A stretch of DNA of 64,000 nucleotides. Source: Marasmius tenuissimus (taxonomy: Eukaryota > Basidiomycota > Agaricomycetes > Agaricales > Marasmiaceae). The DNA lies in NCBI GenBank assembly GCA_029532415.1, contig JAQOTA010000049.1, positions 558,001-622,000 on the forward strand, read 5' to 3'. The notes beneath the pieces are model-generated. The model did not search any database. It was not told where the DNA came from and saw only the letters and a program-made list of their open reading frames with translations. Both the position numbers and the translations under genes were made by a program. Position 1 is the stretch's first letter; each line of letters begins with the position of its first letter. This document shows positions 23,184 through 35,480 of this stretch, one piece after another.

Positions 23184-23231
23184 GGGAAAGGTCTCGAATG
23201 AAAGCTGATAGTGCTGCCCAATCTATACAGG

Positions 23232-23239
23232 CTTTTGTA
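23232..23239 (-). promoter_or_regulatory. Core promoter box of A1
   Basis: TACAAAAG on the minus strand, 49 bp before the start codon, the same spacing as in every other A copy. Confidence 0.55.
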
Positions 23240-23300
23240 CGAAGTGCCTGCACGCTTAGACTACCTCTACGCGTTTGAATCTTCATGTGAACATGAAACA

Positions 23301-24814
23301 TTGGGCCGCACCGACCTCTTCAACATCATTGATCAGAAGGTGAAGACCAAACTTGCTGAAGGTAATTGAAGAGGATTTAATTTATGGCGATTACTATCCC
23401 AGGAGTACAGCATGTAAGCAATCACCTTTTGCTTTTGCCATATGGATAGTATGGTTGAGCTGTTCCATCTTGATACAGCAGATCCGTTTCTTTGATCATG
23501 AGAAGGCGCTCGTAGTGGGCTGTTCGCTTTGGCAGTTGAAATAGAGTCAAGGTTGACACCAATTCACTGGGGATGCAGTCGAATCCCAAAATTACCAGAG
23601 ATTAACATCATAGCCAACGAGAGGTCGCCGTTGAGACCGGAGGCTATCTCCGTTGCGATCATGATGGTTGGGTCCAAGAGAGTTTGGAATTTGCCGGCAC
23701 ACTCTCAACAGTTTTCCCACGATTGTTACTTATGGGTGGCAAGGGCTTGACCATCAGTAATTATTACGGTACACCCTCAACGACTGACTCCGCCTTATAC
23801 TATGCATCGTATTTTTCTGTCAAATCATCTCAGATTGTGTTGAAACGGATGCTGTACTCAACTTGGATCATACTCTACATTGAGGGTTCTCGATGAGCTC
23901 GTCAAGATCAGGCACAACTCTGAGTCCGGCCCTCATTGGCTTTACGAATCGTGTGTCTAGGGAGGCGGGGGCAATAAACTGCATAATTTCACTGCTTGGT
24001 CTCAGTTTCTGTATGCCTGGGCCACAATAGGGGTACTACGCTCGCGGGTAAGGACAGCAATTCGATGATGCGGCGAAGGTATGGTGATGTTGGAATTCCT
24101 AGCTTCCGTACATGAAGAATAATCAAAGTGGGCACGTCTATCCAAACTCGCTCAAAATCCGGTCGAAAGGAAAGTTGCCCGGTCAGATCAGCGATTCAGC
24201 AGAGGCCATAAGGCCCGAAGCAGACCGTTAGCGCCGATGGATTAGGCTAGTTCACCACCCCTACCAGATAGTCACGTAGTGATAATCATGTTAAGAACTT
24301 CGCGCTGGGAAGCTCTGCTCTGGCGGAATACCGCGGACGCTCGACGTTAGGCTCTTAAACGGTAGCTCATTGACCGCTTCATCAATAAAGTAAGCCCACT
24401 CAGAGCTTGCTCACGAGGGATTCGTAGATACTATGCCTCTTGATTTTTGGTCGACAACACGTTCCTCTTTTGAGCAACTAGTGGCTTATCATCTCCATTG
24501 CCTCGGTACGATTGAGGTCCTGCCCCCAAAACCACGCCAACTTCAATCTCATACACATTCATGGCAAGAGCGCTTGAATGATCATACCTGAGATGTGTTG
24601 ACTCTTTTTGATTCCTCGTTTATTCGCCGTTGTGTATACATATGGTAGCGAGTATCCCACATCTACGTGTCTGGCTAAGGGTGTATTAATTGTGTCACCA
24701 TTCGCAGCTAGATCCAAGACTCAATTCGAACATTGATATCAGTTGCCGATATGAAATACACGCGAAAGGGTCAAACCGTTCACAATCTAGCCTAAATGTG
24801 CCGTCGGGTTATAG
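23301..24814. other. Intergenic region upstream of A1
   Basis: It holds the recurrent intergenic module at 23657-23700. No gene is recognised from there to about 24814. Confidence 0.4.
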
Positions 24815-24935
24815 CAGTGCTCGTTACGAGCCACTGTCTCGATGCTATCTTTAGCACGGGGGGCCTGTGCTTCGTCCAAACCTCGAGACAAGTCAAAGGA
24901 TCGCTCGGTCAGTCGAAAGAAGGTCGTAACGTTGG
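24815..24935 (-). pseudogene. Relic of a subfamily A last exon
   Basis: The minus strand reads FRLTERSFDLSRGLDEAQ, the C-terminal tail found in A4-A6, but the upstream membrane-spanning part of exon 9 and all other exons are absent. The neighbouring 24936-25096 matches the 3' flank of A1. Confidence 0.65.
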
Positions 24936-25096
24936 TGAAACTATTTGAAATCTAGTATAAAATATGGAGGGCCTACTTCGGCCAATGTCAAGTCGCATCG
25001 ATGATGAGTACACCACCGAGTTATATCACCGCCTGTTCCGAAAGGGTCGTTATCATTACGAGCCACAGTTTTCGTGCCATATCCCGTGCGGGGCGC

Positions 25097-26607
25097 TCAA
25101 GCTCCGTCCAGGGCACGAGATGCCCTAAACGATCGTTCGCCGAAAAGCTGGGAGGAGGTCGGATTGCGTGAATAGGTCGCGTCCGAATCCTCCACGACGT
25201 GGATTGCCAGCCGCGTGAGGACGACGATCAGCGTGGGTGCGATACACTTCAATGGAAGGCATTATCAGTCACTGCATTAAGAGGATTAGAATATTGACCA
25301 ACACCAGCGAGAATGACCAGCGGAAAAGTGTCGAGCGGCGCCAAGGTTGGAGAGTTGGTAATAGCCAGATGTATGATCGCAACTAACGGATAGAGCATTC
25401 CGGACTCCAGGCTGGGGAGAGAGAAGAAGACTTAGTGTCTGATGAGTCGGAATGGAATCTGTGACGCTTGACATTATCTTATTAATAGTCCTCACCGCTC
25501 TTGCCTTCGACCGGTTGAGGGTGCGCCGCATTATCCACCATATTCGTCCAGCTTGAAGAGTTTGAGCTATCCTTGTCGCTCCATCACAGTTTCGACTCGC
25601 TACTCACCTGTCAGGAGGGTCAGGACCAGATTGAAGAACGCACTAATGATAAGACCAATCGCCACAATTTTTAGGCCCCTTGCAATCACGATCCGATTCG
25701 CTTCGATAGATGTGTCCCTAGACCCTATCATTAACATGACCATCCCTATTGTGGTGAGGGCTTCGCAGTCATCAGTAGCGGGACAAGGAGAAAAAAAATT
25801 GATCTAGATACTAGTGACGGCGCAGGAGAGAATGGCCAAAGGCGCGGCGACGCGTTTCTTCGAACCCCATATAACGTAACACCTGTGAATCTGACCGTCC
25901 CTTGTCAGCTCAAGGGGCTGCCACGATGCCGTTTGATACAAACTCACGAGCATTGAATCCGCGAATACACTGTATGAATAATCAATGATGTTCTGCGAAG
26001 ACTTAGTGATGTCGCTCGTACGACCTACTTTGCAAGGATTAATAGGACCGATTCAGTCAAGATGCTGAAAAGGCACGAGTTGAGCACCGAATTTAGACTA
26101 CCAAACTTGTCGATACGGCGTTGCTTACATGAGGTGCTTGAATCTGTCGTATCCGACCCAACAATCATGTGGACCCCGATAACAGTGATCCTTGACAAAG
26201 AGATATGTTACACTCGACAAATGTAACGCGGAAGTAGCCTCTACGATGACCGTGGAAGTCGCTAGCAAGAAGAGAATGGAAGTCCAGGTCATGTAAATGC
26301 TGCGGCGATGTATTTTGCTTCGTCGGAGGACGTAGACGCATAAACCGAAGAGTAGAACGTAGAAACCTGATTGTGTCGGAGCCCAGACAGATTCAGTGCC
26401 AACGCTGGTCACAAACCGATATAAGTATTATGAGCTAGGCTGACCGTAAACAATGCATGTCACCTATAACACGTCGTAAGCACACACCCTAAGCAGCCCT
26501 CAGACCGAGAGACTGACCAGAACCGTGACTATGGGGTATGTTATGGCTCGCCCAACCTGTAGGAATGGCAGATATTCATCTGGGATGGTAAAATTCGATG
26601 CCGGCAT
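25097..26607 (-). CDS. Multi-pass membrane protein, subfamily A copy 2 (A2)
   Basis: Nine exons, ATG 26607 to TGA 25097, sum 936 nt (311 residues, as in A1). Exon 1 encodes 30 residues ending AITYPIVTVL. Exon 3 begins GFYVLLFGLCVYVLRRSKI. The 22-nt exon 4 and exon 5 give VFADSMLIHRCYVIWG. Exon 6 ends AFFNLVLTLLTG, exon 7 is AGRIWWIMRRTL with one extra codon, exon 8 starts LESGMLYPLVAIIHLAI, and exon 9 begins CIAPTLIVVL where other copies have GIAPT (GGT changed to TGT). The tail, ending RALDGA, resembles A1. The exon 5 donor context changed from ACAG to ACTA (GTATCT), still in phase. Box TACAAAAG lies at 26657-26664 and CATGAAACA at 26699-26707. Confidence 0.85.
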
Positions 26608-26656
26608 GGGAATAGGATGAAGTGGTGTCTTGAAGTGGCACTCAAACTTGTGTAAG

Positions 26657-26664
26657 CTTTTGTA
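26657..26664 (-). promoter_or_regulatory. Core promoter box of A2
   Basis: TACAAAAG on the minus strand, 50 bp before the start codon. Confidence 0.55.
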
Positions 26665-26707
26665 CGAGGCTCCTCTGCCGTTTACCTTTTCTCGTGGACA
26701 TGAAACA

Positions 26708-29037
26708 GTGAGCTGTATAGGCCTTCCTTTTTGATCAGAGAGCTGAGAACGGGATTGCATGAGAAAAGATCGAATCCATGGCGGTGATACCTCAGACCGA
26801 CGCAACCATCTCTGCTTGATTTGAAGGCCGCATGGGTTGATCGTACGTACAAGACCCTGGAGGCACTCGGCGTTAGCTCTTCCTATTCAGTTGATCGCAG
26901 TTCGTATCAATAATGCAGTAGTCGAATGAATTCCAGAGCTGCATTCTCCGTCATTAGCTAAAAACGAACTCGTTAAAGCTAGCTGTCGTCTTGGATATAG
27001 AACACTGGGTGCAGAATTCCATAAGTCTTGTGGGATATGCGAGATTGACGTATAAATATATGTGGGGAGAACTTAGCGCAAGTACTGGGACAAAGGATGG
27101 AAGCACTCGATCCTGGAAAAGGGGCGAAATGCGATGAAAATGCCAGATTCGGCATTTATATCACATTTCTCTCCCGTCTGGATCGAGTTTGAGTCAAATA
27201 CCTATGGCATGGGCCACGAGAATTCTGATAAATTCTCCCAACATAAGTTTCTGCATACATCCTTCATTGCTCCAAAAACTTACGCGTTCTTGCACCCAGT
27301 GGAAGGTGTTGTTTACCGCGATCACATTGGATGGGTTCAACGGAGGGTTCGGGGCTCGCTAGCAGCAATTCCTCACGCGCGGGTTTTATAATGAGAAAGT
27401 CCGACTTCGAGAGCAAGTCCTGACTTGATATCATTACGGCGCGAATCACAGAAGGAAGCAGAGAAGCAATTGTTGACACGGAGCTGAACGTAAGGATGCC
27501 TAAAGGGTCCCGAATTCAGCTTCATCTGGTCCGAAAGGATCAGTGCGACATTTCGTGTATCACAACCTCGGCCAATCTATGCACTCTTTTTCATGACATG
27601 TACTCGCTTGTCATAAGTCCATGCTTCGCCCTTATCCGAGTCGGAATCTATCCCTCCGAAATCATTGCCGAGTTCGCCCTTGTCGTCTGTTAGCTCGACA
27701 TCACTTTCCGCTGTCTGAATTAACATCGGCTCTCTCTCCTGAGTCCCAGCTCTGTCTTCAGTAGCTCGACACCTGATTGCCTTTGCTCAAGACTCATCGA
27801 TCATCTCCTTGCTCTCAATAACGTGAATCATAGTCTTCACCTAGATAACCGGGCGACGGGAGCTCAGGAGGGCAGGACCAGTAGCGGTGCTAGAAGGAAA
27901 ACTGAGGGACCGAGCCGGGACTGAAGCAGCCAGTAGAGGCGAGGTATGCGTGCGAAGGATGTCGAGTGAGAGCTGGGGTGATCGAATCTCGATGGATTTC
28001 AACTAAGTAGCGGTATCCCGTATGTTTCTGCAGCCTTTCGAAGCTCTTGTAGTCAGTAAATTGGTTCTTGGCTCCCGCCTTCCGGTTTTTCCCCCCTGCG
28101 AATGAAGCTAGTGAAGAAATGCTACTGTTGTCATTGACGTTTCTAAATTCACTAACCTGGTTGTTCTTTCCGCTCTCCGAACGCTAGCAGATAAACGTAT
28201 CCACGTCCACAAGCCAATCATACATCTTCACAGTGTCTTCCCGGGATCATGAGGGGAAAGTGTGAGGATGGTACGCGTTGTAGAGGTAGAAGAGAACGAC
28301 AGGTCACAGCAGGTCACAGCGCAACTGAGGGGGAAACGACCACCTAGGGTCCCAGAGGCAGCTGGAGGGAGCCCGAAGAGTTTCGGTCTGGACCCGGATT
28401 TGGCTACATCGAAGGCCGACCTCCGTCGAGCTCCACCCTACATACGTCATACATGTTACTTGCTTGCGACTCCTGTATTCTAGTAAAGCAAGTACCATTG
28501 CACTAGGATACTATGCACGAATGCTCAGCTGAGGTCGAGGCGAGATAGGCTAGGGTGTCTATAGGAGACTGATGTTCACAAATCAACCAATCCACAGACT
28601 ACACAGTGCATGGGGAGGAAGGCGGCGGATTCATCGTTTCGACTGATGCTTCGTATGTCGCCGCTACAGTGAGATGATACGTGCATGGTTGGGTACACGA
28701 AGAGTCTTTCAAGAATGCAGCGATATATCGACATCTTGTAAGCTTGAGAATTCGAACGCCCAAAGGTCATATATCTCCGGACCAGTGCTTGAGTAAACGT
28801 GTTGTGCGACAGTCTGCAACAAGAAGACCCGAGGCGAGATCCCGGGGTTAGAGTACTACCAATAGTTGATCCTACAGTACATGATTATTGGTGATTAGTG
28901 AAGAGCCCTGCGAAGCAAGAACAAGACGGGAATAATTTCAATCTGATCAGTCACAGACGCGGGGATTTTAGTTTAAAACTTTAAGCCCCATACCTCAAGT
29001 CGTAAAGACTCCGCTATGTCCAATACCAGATTACCAC
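26708..29037. other. Long region without recognised genes between A2 and A3
   Basis: A diverged instance of the recurrent intergenic module is at about 27320-27346. The last 100 bp or so belong to the 3' flank of A3. Open frames such as 27134-27391 and 28262-28483 (plus) show no motif. Confidence 0.4.
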
Positions 29038-30551
29038 CTATACTACCCGTTCTGAGAACTCTCTGTCTCTGAAAGCCTCGGCCTTTGCACCATCTCCCGC
29101 GCAGGGGACCTGAGGCTCATCCGGAGCTCGAGACAAGCCAAACGACCGCCTGGTGAATCGGAAGGAGGTAAAATTGTTATTGCGTGAATAGGTCGCGTCC
29201 GAATCATCCACAACGTGAATGGCCAGATGCGTGAGGACGATTATCAGTGTAGGTGCAATACCCTGTGATTGAATACATCAATACCCAGGTTATTAAGACG
29301 GCTCAGAGATCGACGAACAGCGGCAAGAACGACTAGCGGGAAGGTATCGAACGACGGATTTGGGGAATTGGTGAGACCTAGGTGTAAGATCATAACGAGC
29401 GGATAGAGCATTCCAGATTCAAGGCTAGGGCAAGAGAGAAAGAGGGAGAGTGTTAGCGCGTGTTGAGTAGAAACTGTGAACGTTCAACATTATCTTGTTG
29501 ATAGTCCTGAGCGCTTTTGTCTTCGACTGACTAATATTACGCATGATCCACCATATTCGCCCAGCTGGATCAGGAAGGCCTTGAGTTATCCCTTGTTATC
29601 ATCTCGCGTTCAAGAGAAACTCACCAGCTAATAGTGTCAGACCCAAATTGAACGCTGCACTTGCGATAAGAGCACTACCGAGAATTGTGTTGCTAAGATT
29701 CTCCGTTTTGCCATTGGAATGTTTGTATCCAACGAAGAACAATATCAGGCTCGTCGCGGAAACGACTTATCATTCCATCAGCACCAGAGCCCAGTGAAGC
29801 TCAATCCACATACCGTTCGTAGCGCAAGAGGTAAGTGCCAAAGAGAATGCGACGCGTTTCTTGAATCCCCATATCACATAGCATCTGTGAATCTAATGGC
29901 GTCGGAGATGAGCCTGGAGTCGTTGTGGTGGAAAAGCACTAACAAGCACCGATTCTGCGACTACGCTGTGGACGCCATCAATACACCTCTCAGATTTGGG
30001 AGCAGTTTTGTGAGGCTTACTTTGAAAGAATCAACAGAACAATTCCTGATATACTGCGAAAGCACGCGTTTAGTACCACATTTAAGACTTCGACGGACGG
30101 GGTTCGCTTACTATAGAGCCGCCCCCATCATGTCGTGGTCAAGATCAAGTTGTGTGTGATGGTTTTTCACGAAAAGGTATCGCACACTCGACCGGTGTAG
30201 CACGTATATCGTCTCCACAATCACACTCAAGGTCGATAACAAGAAGAGCATGGAGGTCCAGCTCATGTAGAGGTTACGGTGACGTAATCTGCCTCGGCGA
30301 AGGACATACATGCATAGACCGAAGAGCAGAACGTAGAAACCTAACCGGAGGGCGTGAGATGCATCATCGCCAGAAAGTATCGGTACTGACCATAGACAAT
30401 GTACATAACCTATGGCACATTGTTAGCACAAAATTGAAAGAGACTCAGACACAAGACTGACCATAACCGTGACTATAGGGACCGTTATGACTTGCCCGAC
30501 TCCGAGGAGCGGCAGATATTCATCAGGAAAGGTAGTATTCGACGTGGACAT
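29038..30551 (-). CDS. Multi-pass membrane protein, subfamily A copy 3 (A3)
   Basis: Nine exons, ATG 30551 to TAG 29038, sum 984 nt (327 residues). Landmarks are VITVPIVTVM, GFYVLLFGLCMYVLRRGRL, VVAESVLIHRCYVIWGF over the 22-nt exon 4 and exon 5, ASAAFNLGLTLLAG, AGRIWWIMRNI, LESGMLYPLVMILHLGL and GIAPTLIIVLTHLAIHVVDD, followed by a long tail with SFGLSRAPDEP. Exon 6 is 12 nt shorter than in most A copies and its mid-loop (KHSNGKTENL) is divergent; exon 3 is also 12 nt shorter. Frame is kept throughout. The core box TACAAAAG is at 30599-30606 and CATGAAACA at 30647-30655. Confidence 0.8.
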
Positions 30552-30598
30552 AGGAAGATCGTCGAGCAGAGGCCCAAGATGGTCGCCAAATCCACACT

Positions 30599-30606
30599 CT
30601 TTTGTA
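30599..30606 (-). promoter_or_regulatory. Core promoter box of A3
   Basis: TACAAAAG on the minus strand, 48 bp before the start codon. Confidence 0.55.
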
Positions 30607-30655
30607 CGAGAGCTCTGCGCTCGACGCACCTGTCTCTTGCCGTACCCATGAAACA

Positions 30656-31439
30656 CCAACCTAGATTCTCATCATTGGTGACAGAGCAGAGCACACGATT
30701 GGGTGAAGAAAGCTTGAATCCAGAGCGAGATCCGTCCAAAAGTAAAACAGGGTCTTCATTCATTGTGGGAAACATACGGCTTCCGGTCATAGTACGTTCG
30801 GGCTATTTGCGGGTCCATCCCAATAATATTCCTCCTCCCTGAAGTTGTACGATCTTGATCCCGATCGAGCAACTCGGATTTGCTGTTCTTCGTAGTCGAG
30901 ACTGGAATAGAGTCATGGTTCGTTTCCCGAGAATGCAATACATGCAATTGAGTTGTTGATCATCAGAGAGAGACACGCAAAATCCAACACAATATCGCTG
31001 TTGAGAATGGAGCTCGTCGAAGGCGTTGTTCACCGTGATCATGATGGTTGGGTTGAAGGTTTATCGGCGGAACATTTGCCGGTGATGTCTAACCGGAAAT
31101 TTCTCACGTTTCTTAATTGACTCACAAGCGGGTGGCTGAGGCTGGGCTGGCCAATAAACTCGTACACTTCTCTGTTCACTCCTACCTGATGCCTCGTACG
31201 TTACAAACATGGCTTTGGGACTCCGCAGTCCCGATGTGACTCTGGGGGGTCGCGGAACTTGTCCCATCTTTGGCGGCACGGAGTAGACAGTGCACCGGTT
31301 CCGCAACTTGATGGCACTTGTGGGAGTTTCGTAGAGGCAGGATTATGATTCCTTGTCGGAAGCTTGCTGAGTAGCAGAAACAGGTCCCCACAGTCGAGTT
31401 CTCATGCGCCTGAGCTACAGAAGCGGTTGTACTACGATC
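30656..31439. other. Intergenic region upstream of A3
   Basis: It contains a copy of the recurrent intergenic module at 31037-31110, closely matching the one upstream of A4 (35287) and A5 (56071). No gene is seen. Confidence 0.45.
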
Positions 31440-31672
31440 GGGTATACGGAATTGGAACTAAGAGTGGGAGCTCGATATGTCTTTGACGACCGGCTTGTAC
31501 CTCATGCCCAAACGCGCCTGAGGAATGATTATAGTGGGTGCAATTCCCTCAGTATCAAATGAAGGCCGCTTGTATGCACAGCTGCCAATATCAGGAGTGA
31601 AAACGTGTCAAAGAGGATTCGGTATTAGGAGAAAGTGCTGAAAATGGTCAAGTGCAGCACCATTGTACGTTA
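31440..31672 (-). pseudogene. Relic of a subfamily C gene (exons 8-9)
   Basis: The minus strand shows an exon 8 end, then GIAPTIIIPQARLGMRYKPV of exon 9 with a premature stop after ISSSHS. It is most similar to C2/C2' (GMSYKPVVED). Exons 1-7 are missing. Its place just upstream of A3 matches the A-C order seen at 33-37 kb. Confidence 0.7.
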
Positions 31673-31685
31673 ACCACTGGCAATC

Positions 31686-31973
31686 ATGATGTTCAACGAT
31701 TCCAGTGTTCCAGAGTATCCCTCACGTTCCCGACACCTCAGCGTGAAGACCGTTGTCAATATGCTATATCAAGTACGCGGACTTGTACAGGGCGTCGAAT
31801 ACCTCGCAGATGCGATCCCAGTCCTTCCCGATTCACAAGTCGGCTTTCACATATCTCATGGCCTTTGTTACATCTACCAGCAAAATCTAGATTTACAGGA
31901 AAGACTTACACTCGGAGAACATCTACGCTTGAACTTCCTAGGCTCGTTTCTCGCTTTTTTGGATAAGAAATAA
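31686..31973 (+). CDS. Orphan open frame, 95 residues
   Basis: An uninterrupted plus-strand frame from ATG 31686 with a balanced composition (e.g. VVNMLYQVRGLVQGVEYLAD). No domain is recognised and there is no paralogue elsewhere in the window. It may be a real small gene or an exon of a decayed one, or chance. Confidence 0.2.
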   Translation: MMFNDSSVPEYPSRSRHLSVKTVVNMLYQVRGLVQGVEYLADAIPVLPDSQVGFHISHGLCYIYQQNLDLQERLTLGEHLRLNFLGSFLAFLDKK

Positions 31974-33259
31974 CGTACCGATCCTCATCATTGAACAAAG
32001 ACTCGCTTCCAAGGACAGATTTCGGTGAACAAAGTTCGGATCTGTAGTAATTGCTCTTCTGGTTTCATAACAAGGAGATAGCTCCCTTTACTTCAAGAAT
32101 CCCGTGAGCTCATAGTAACTCACGTTCTATCATGATCAACTGGCGGATCCCAACGTGGTTCGTAAGCTAGCATGGTCTAAAGATCGCTGCCAAGGCTGAA
32201 ACTCGTTTGGAGTTAGTGCCCCACGGTCCCCATGTTTCGTAGTGAAAAAGTCTGACCTCGAGCTTTATATTGCAACCTCGGCCAAGTTATGCTTTCGTCG
32301 TGACGCGTACTCGCTTGCCGTTCGCAAGTCCATACTTCATACTTGTATTCGGGAATCGGAGAAAATATCCTCGAAATCATTGCCAAATTTGTCCTAGTCA
32401 TCTTCATGGCTCTCCGTTGTTGTTGCGAACATCGGCTCTCCCTCCCAGCACTATGCCTCCGATTGGTCTTCACTGGGCTAGGAGCCACCGGCCGGGTGAA
32501 GGGAGCCCGGAAAGATATTATTAGCAACAGTGGGGGCAAAAAGATCGGCCTTTGGAAGTTCTGGACTCAGGAAGGGGGCGGCGTGGTCAAAGAAGTGGGA
32601 GGAGGTGACACCACTCTAAATATAGCATTCACGTACCAAAACCTCTTCCAAACCACCGCGAGCTTCTTCAAACTCTCCTTAGACATTTCCGAATCCACCT
32701 CTATCCACCCTCAAACCCGCCTCGACCTCCCCCCGAAGAGTGGCCGAAATATCACCCGAAGACGCCGATCTCGCCATCCATTTTCCAAAGGGCTGTAAGA
32801 GTGAGTGGGCTACAGTAAAGCGGGTACACGTCGTGGATACAAGTTGAAGTGGTCAAGAACGAGGATGTATTGTCGGAAAACTTCGGCAGGCCATATTTAG
32901 CCTTTTATCTCCGATTTACAGGAGTTCTCCGGCTGATTTAGGCCTTTTTTCATTCATGCATCACTTCCTCGGTGCAACTGAGGGTTTTGAGCGCCACCGC
33001 GGTAATGTATTGCCCAACACACCCCATAGCCATGCTACATCCTCTCAATGGTAATTTGTGACCGTCCACAACGTTGAACGAGAAGGCTTGAGGTAAAACT
33101 CGATGGGAGAACTAATACTTGATTTTACAATACATTAAACATCGAAGAATGCTGCAAATCAGAGCAAGATTATAGTGGCAATACTCAAAGTCTAGTAAAA
33201 CGCAGGGGCTACAACACCGTTTGTACTCCATACTCCGTGTCGTGACACTATACCTACCA
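31974..33259. other. Intergenic region downstream of A4, with a duplicated orphan segment
   Basis: From about 32550 to 33060 the DNA is closely matched by 53429-53950, forming the left part of the large duplication. Within it 32620-32740 keeps an open frame (NLFQTTASFFKLSLDISEST) in both copies, and the opposite strand also stays open. Which strand once coded is unclear. No other gene is seen. Confidence 0.4.
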
Positions 33260-34791
33260 CTAGGTGATCACTTGTACCACTCGGTCTGAAGGATCTCTGC
33301 CATCAAAAACCTCGGGCTTTGTGCCGTCTCTGGCGCAAGAATTTTGAGGTCCTCTCAAGCCCCGAGACAAGCCAAAAGATCGCTCGGTCAGTCGAAAAGA
33401 GGTAAGATTGTTGTTGCGTGAATAGGTCGCTTCTGAATCCTCCACAACGTGAACTGACAGACGCGTAAGGACAATGATCAGTGGAGGCGTAATCCCCTGT
33501 ATTGACAACGTCAGTGAACAGTTAATCAGGCAGGCTCGTAGATCGACGAACGGCGGCAAGAGCAATCAGCGGAAACGTATCCAGTGGCAAATTCGCGTTG
33601 GCGATTGCGAGATGTGCAATCATAACTAGCGGATAGAGCATTCCAGATTCAAGGCTAGGAAAGGGTGAGCGCCCAGTCAAAGAAAGAGATTGTGGATGAT
33701 TGACATTATCTTGTTGATAGTCCTGACCGTTCGCGTCTTGGATGGATTAAGAATACGCGTCATCCACCATATTCGCCCAGCTTTGAGTGTTTAAGCTATA
33801 CTTATCACGTCATTGTAGTGTTGTTACTCACCTGCTAGCAAGGTCAGGGCCAGATTGAAGGACGCACTAATGACAAGACTAATCGCCGCAATAGTTTCCC
33901 CTTTATCAACCAAGGCCCGATTTGCTTCGATGGCCAAGTCCCTATACCCTATAGAAAACATGATAGTGCCAGCCGTGCTAACAACTTGTGTTATAATCAG
34001 TACTGAACAGAGGGAAGGAGTCAATTGAGATACCACTAATGGCGACAGATACCACAGCCAAAGGCACTACAACGCGTTTCTTGGATCCCCATACCACGTA
34101 GCATCTGTAGATCTAAGCCTTGTCAGCGTCAAGCCGCCGATGCACCGTGATTCACGTAGTACTGACGAGCATAGAATCGGTAACTATGCTGTGAGTACCG
34201 TTAACCAAGCTGCCCTGCTAATAGTCTTCGATTTCACCTACTTTGCAAGAATGTATAAGATATGAGTCAATGTACTAGTGGGATATGAATGAGCATCGCG
34301 TATGCATTGTTTGGGAACATGTGTCACTCACTAGAGGACTGGCTTGAGTCTTTGTTGCCCCATCAAGTACTCATACAAACCCTGATAATTGTGATTCTTG
34401 ACGGAGAGATATTTCACACTCGACCGGTGCAGTAAGTACACTGTCTCTACAATGATGCTGAAAGTCGTCAACATGAAGAGAATGGAAGTCCAGGCTATGT
34501 AAAGATCGCGACGATGTATCTCCCCTTGTCGGAGGACGTATATGCATAAACCAAAGAGTAGAACGTAGAAGCCTGGTTACAATGAGCGCAGTTCCCCACC
34601 AGTTCAAATCTGCGAGTATCGAACTGACCATAAACAATGCACATCGCCTATAATACGTCGTAAGCACGTTTGTTGAGCAACACTGAGACCATGAGACCAA
34701 CCAGAACTGTGACTATTGGCAATACCACGACTTGGCTGACTTCGAGGAGCGGCGAGCGTTCATCAAGGGAGGTGATATTTAACGCTGACAT
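33260..34791 (-). CDS. Multi-pass membrane protein, subfamily A copy 4 (A4)
   Basis: Nine exons, ATG 34791 to TAG 33260, sum 1017 nt (338 residues). Exon 1 is 34791-34702. Landmarks are VVVLPIVTVL, GFYVLLFGLCIYVLRQGE, IVTDSMLIYRCYVVWG, a complete exon 6 with IGYRDLAIEANRAL and ISASFNLALTLLAG, AGRIWWMTRIL, LESGMLYPLVMIAHLAI and GITPPLIIVLTRLSVHVVED. The tail contains SFRLTERSFGLSRGL. Every junction is in frame. A TATAAAAG box is at 34839-34846 and CATGAAACA at 34888-34896. Its duplicate is A5. Function is unknown. Confidence 0.87.
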
Positions 34792-34838
34792 AGGAAGGTC
34801 GTCGAGTGAAGGCTCAAGATGGTCACCGCGTCCACAAA

Positions 34839-34846
34839 CTTTTATA
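34839..34846 (-). promoter_or_regulatory. Core promoter box of A4
   Basis: TATAAAAG on the minus strand, 48 bp before the start codon. Confidence 0.6.
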
Positions 34847-35480
34847 TTAGAATTTCACGGCTCAAGACGTCCGCCTCCTCTCGTCCTCATGAAACACCAA
34901 CCTGGATCTTCATCATTGATCACAGAGCAGAGGACGTGATTGGGTTAAGAAAGCCTGAATCCAGAAGCGAGGGTCCGTCCGGAGGTAGAACAAGGTCCAC
35001 ATTTATCTTGAAAAACACGCGGGTGCCAATCATAGTACATCATAGTACATTCAAGTTATATACAGCCATAGCATCTTCCCAATACTCCAAGCTGTTCAAT
35101 CTTGATGCCAATCGAGATACTCGTAATTGCTGTTTTTTTGTAGTTGAGGCTGAGATAGAGTCCTGGTTCGTGTCCCGAGAATACAGTACAGGCAATTGAA
35201 TTGTTGATCATCAGAGAGAGTGACGCATGAAGCTAACAAAAATATCGCTGTCGAGAATGGAGCTCGTCTAAGGCGTTGTTCACTGCGATCATGATCATGA
35301 TGGTTGGGTCGAAGGTTTATCGGCGGCACATTCGCCGGTACTATGTCCTAAACCGGAATTTTCTCACGTTTCTTAACTGACTCACGAGCGGTTGGCTGGG
35401 CTGGGACAAATGAATTCGATTTCTCGTCGGAAGCTTGCTGGATATCAGCGAAGAGCCTCTAAACTCTAGTTCTTATACGC

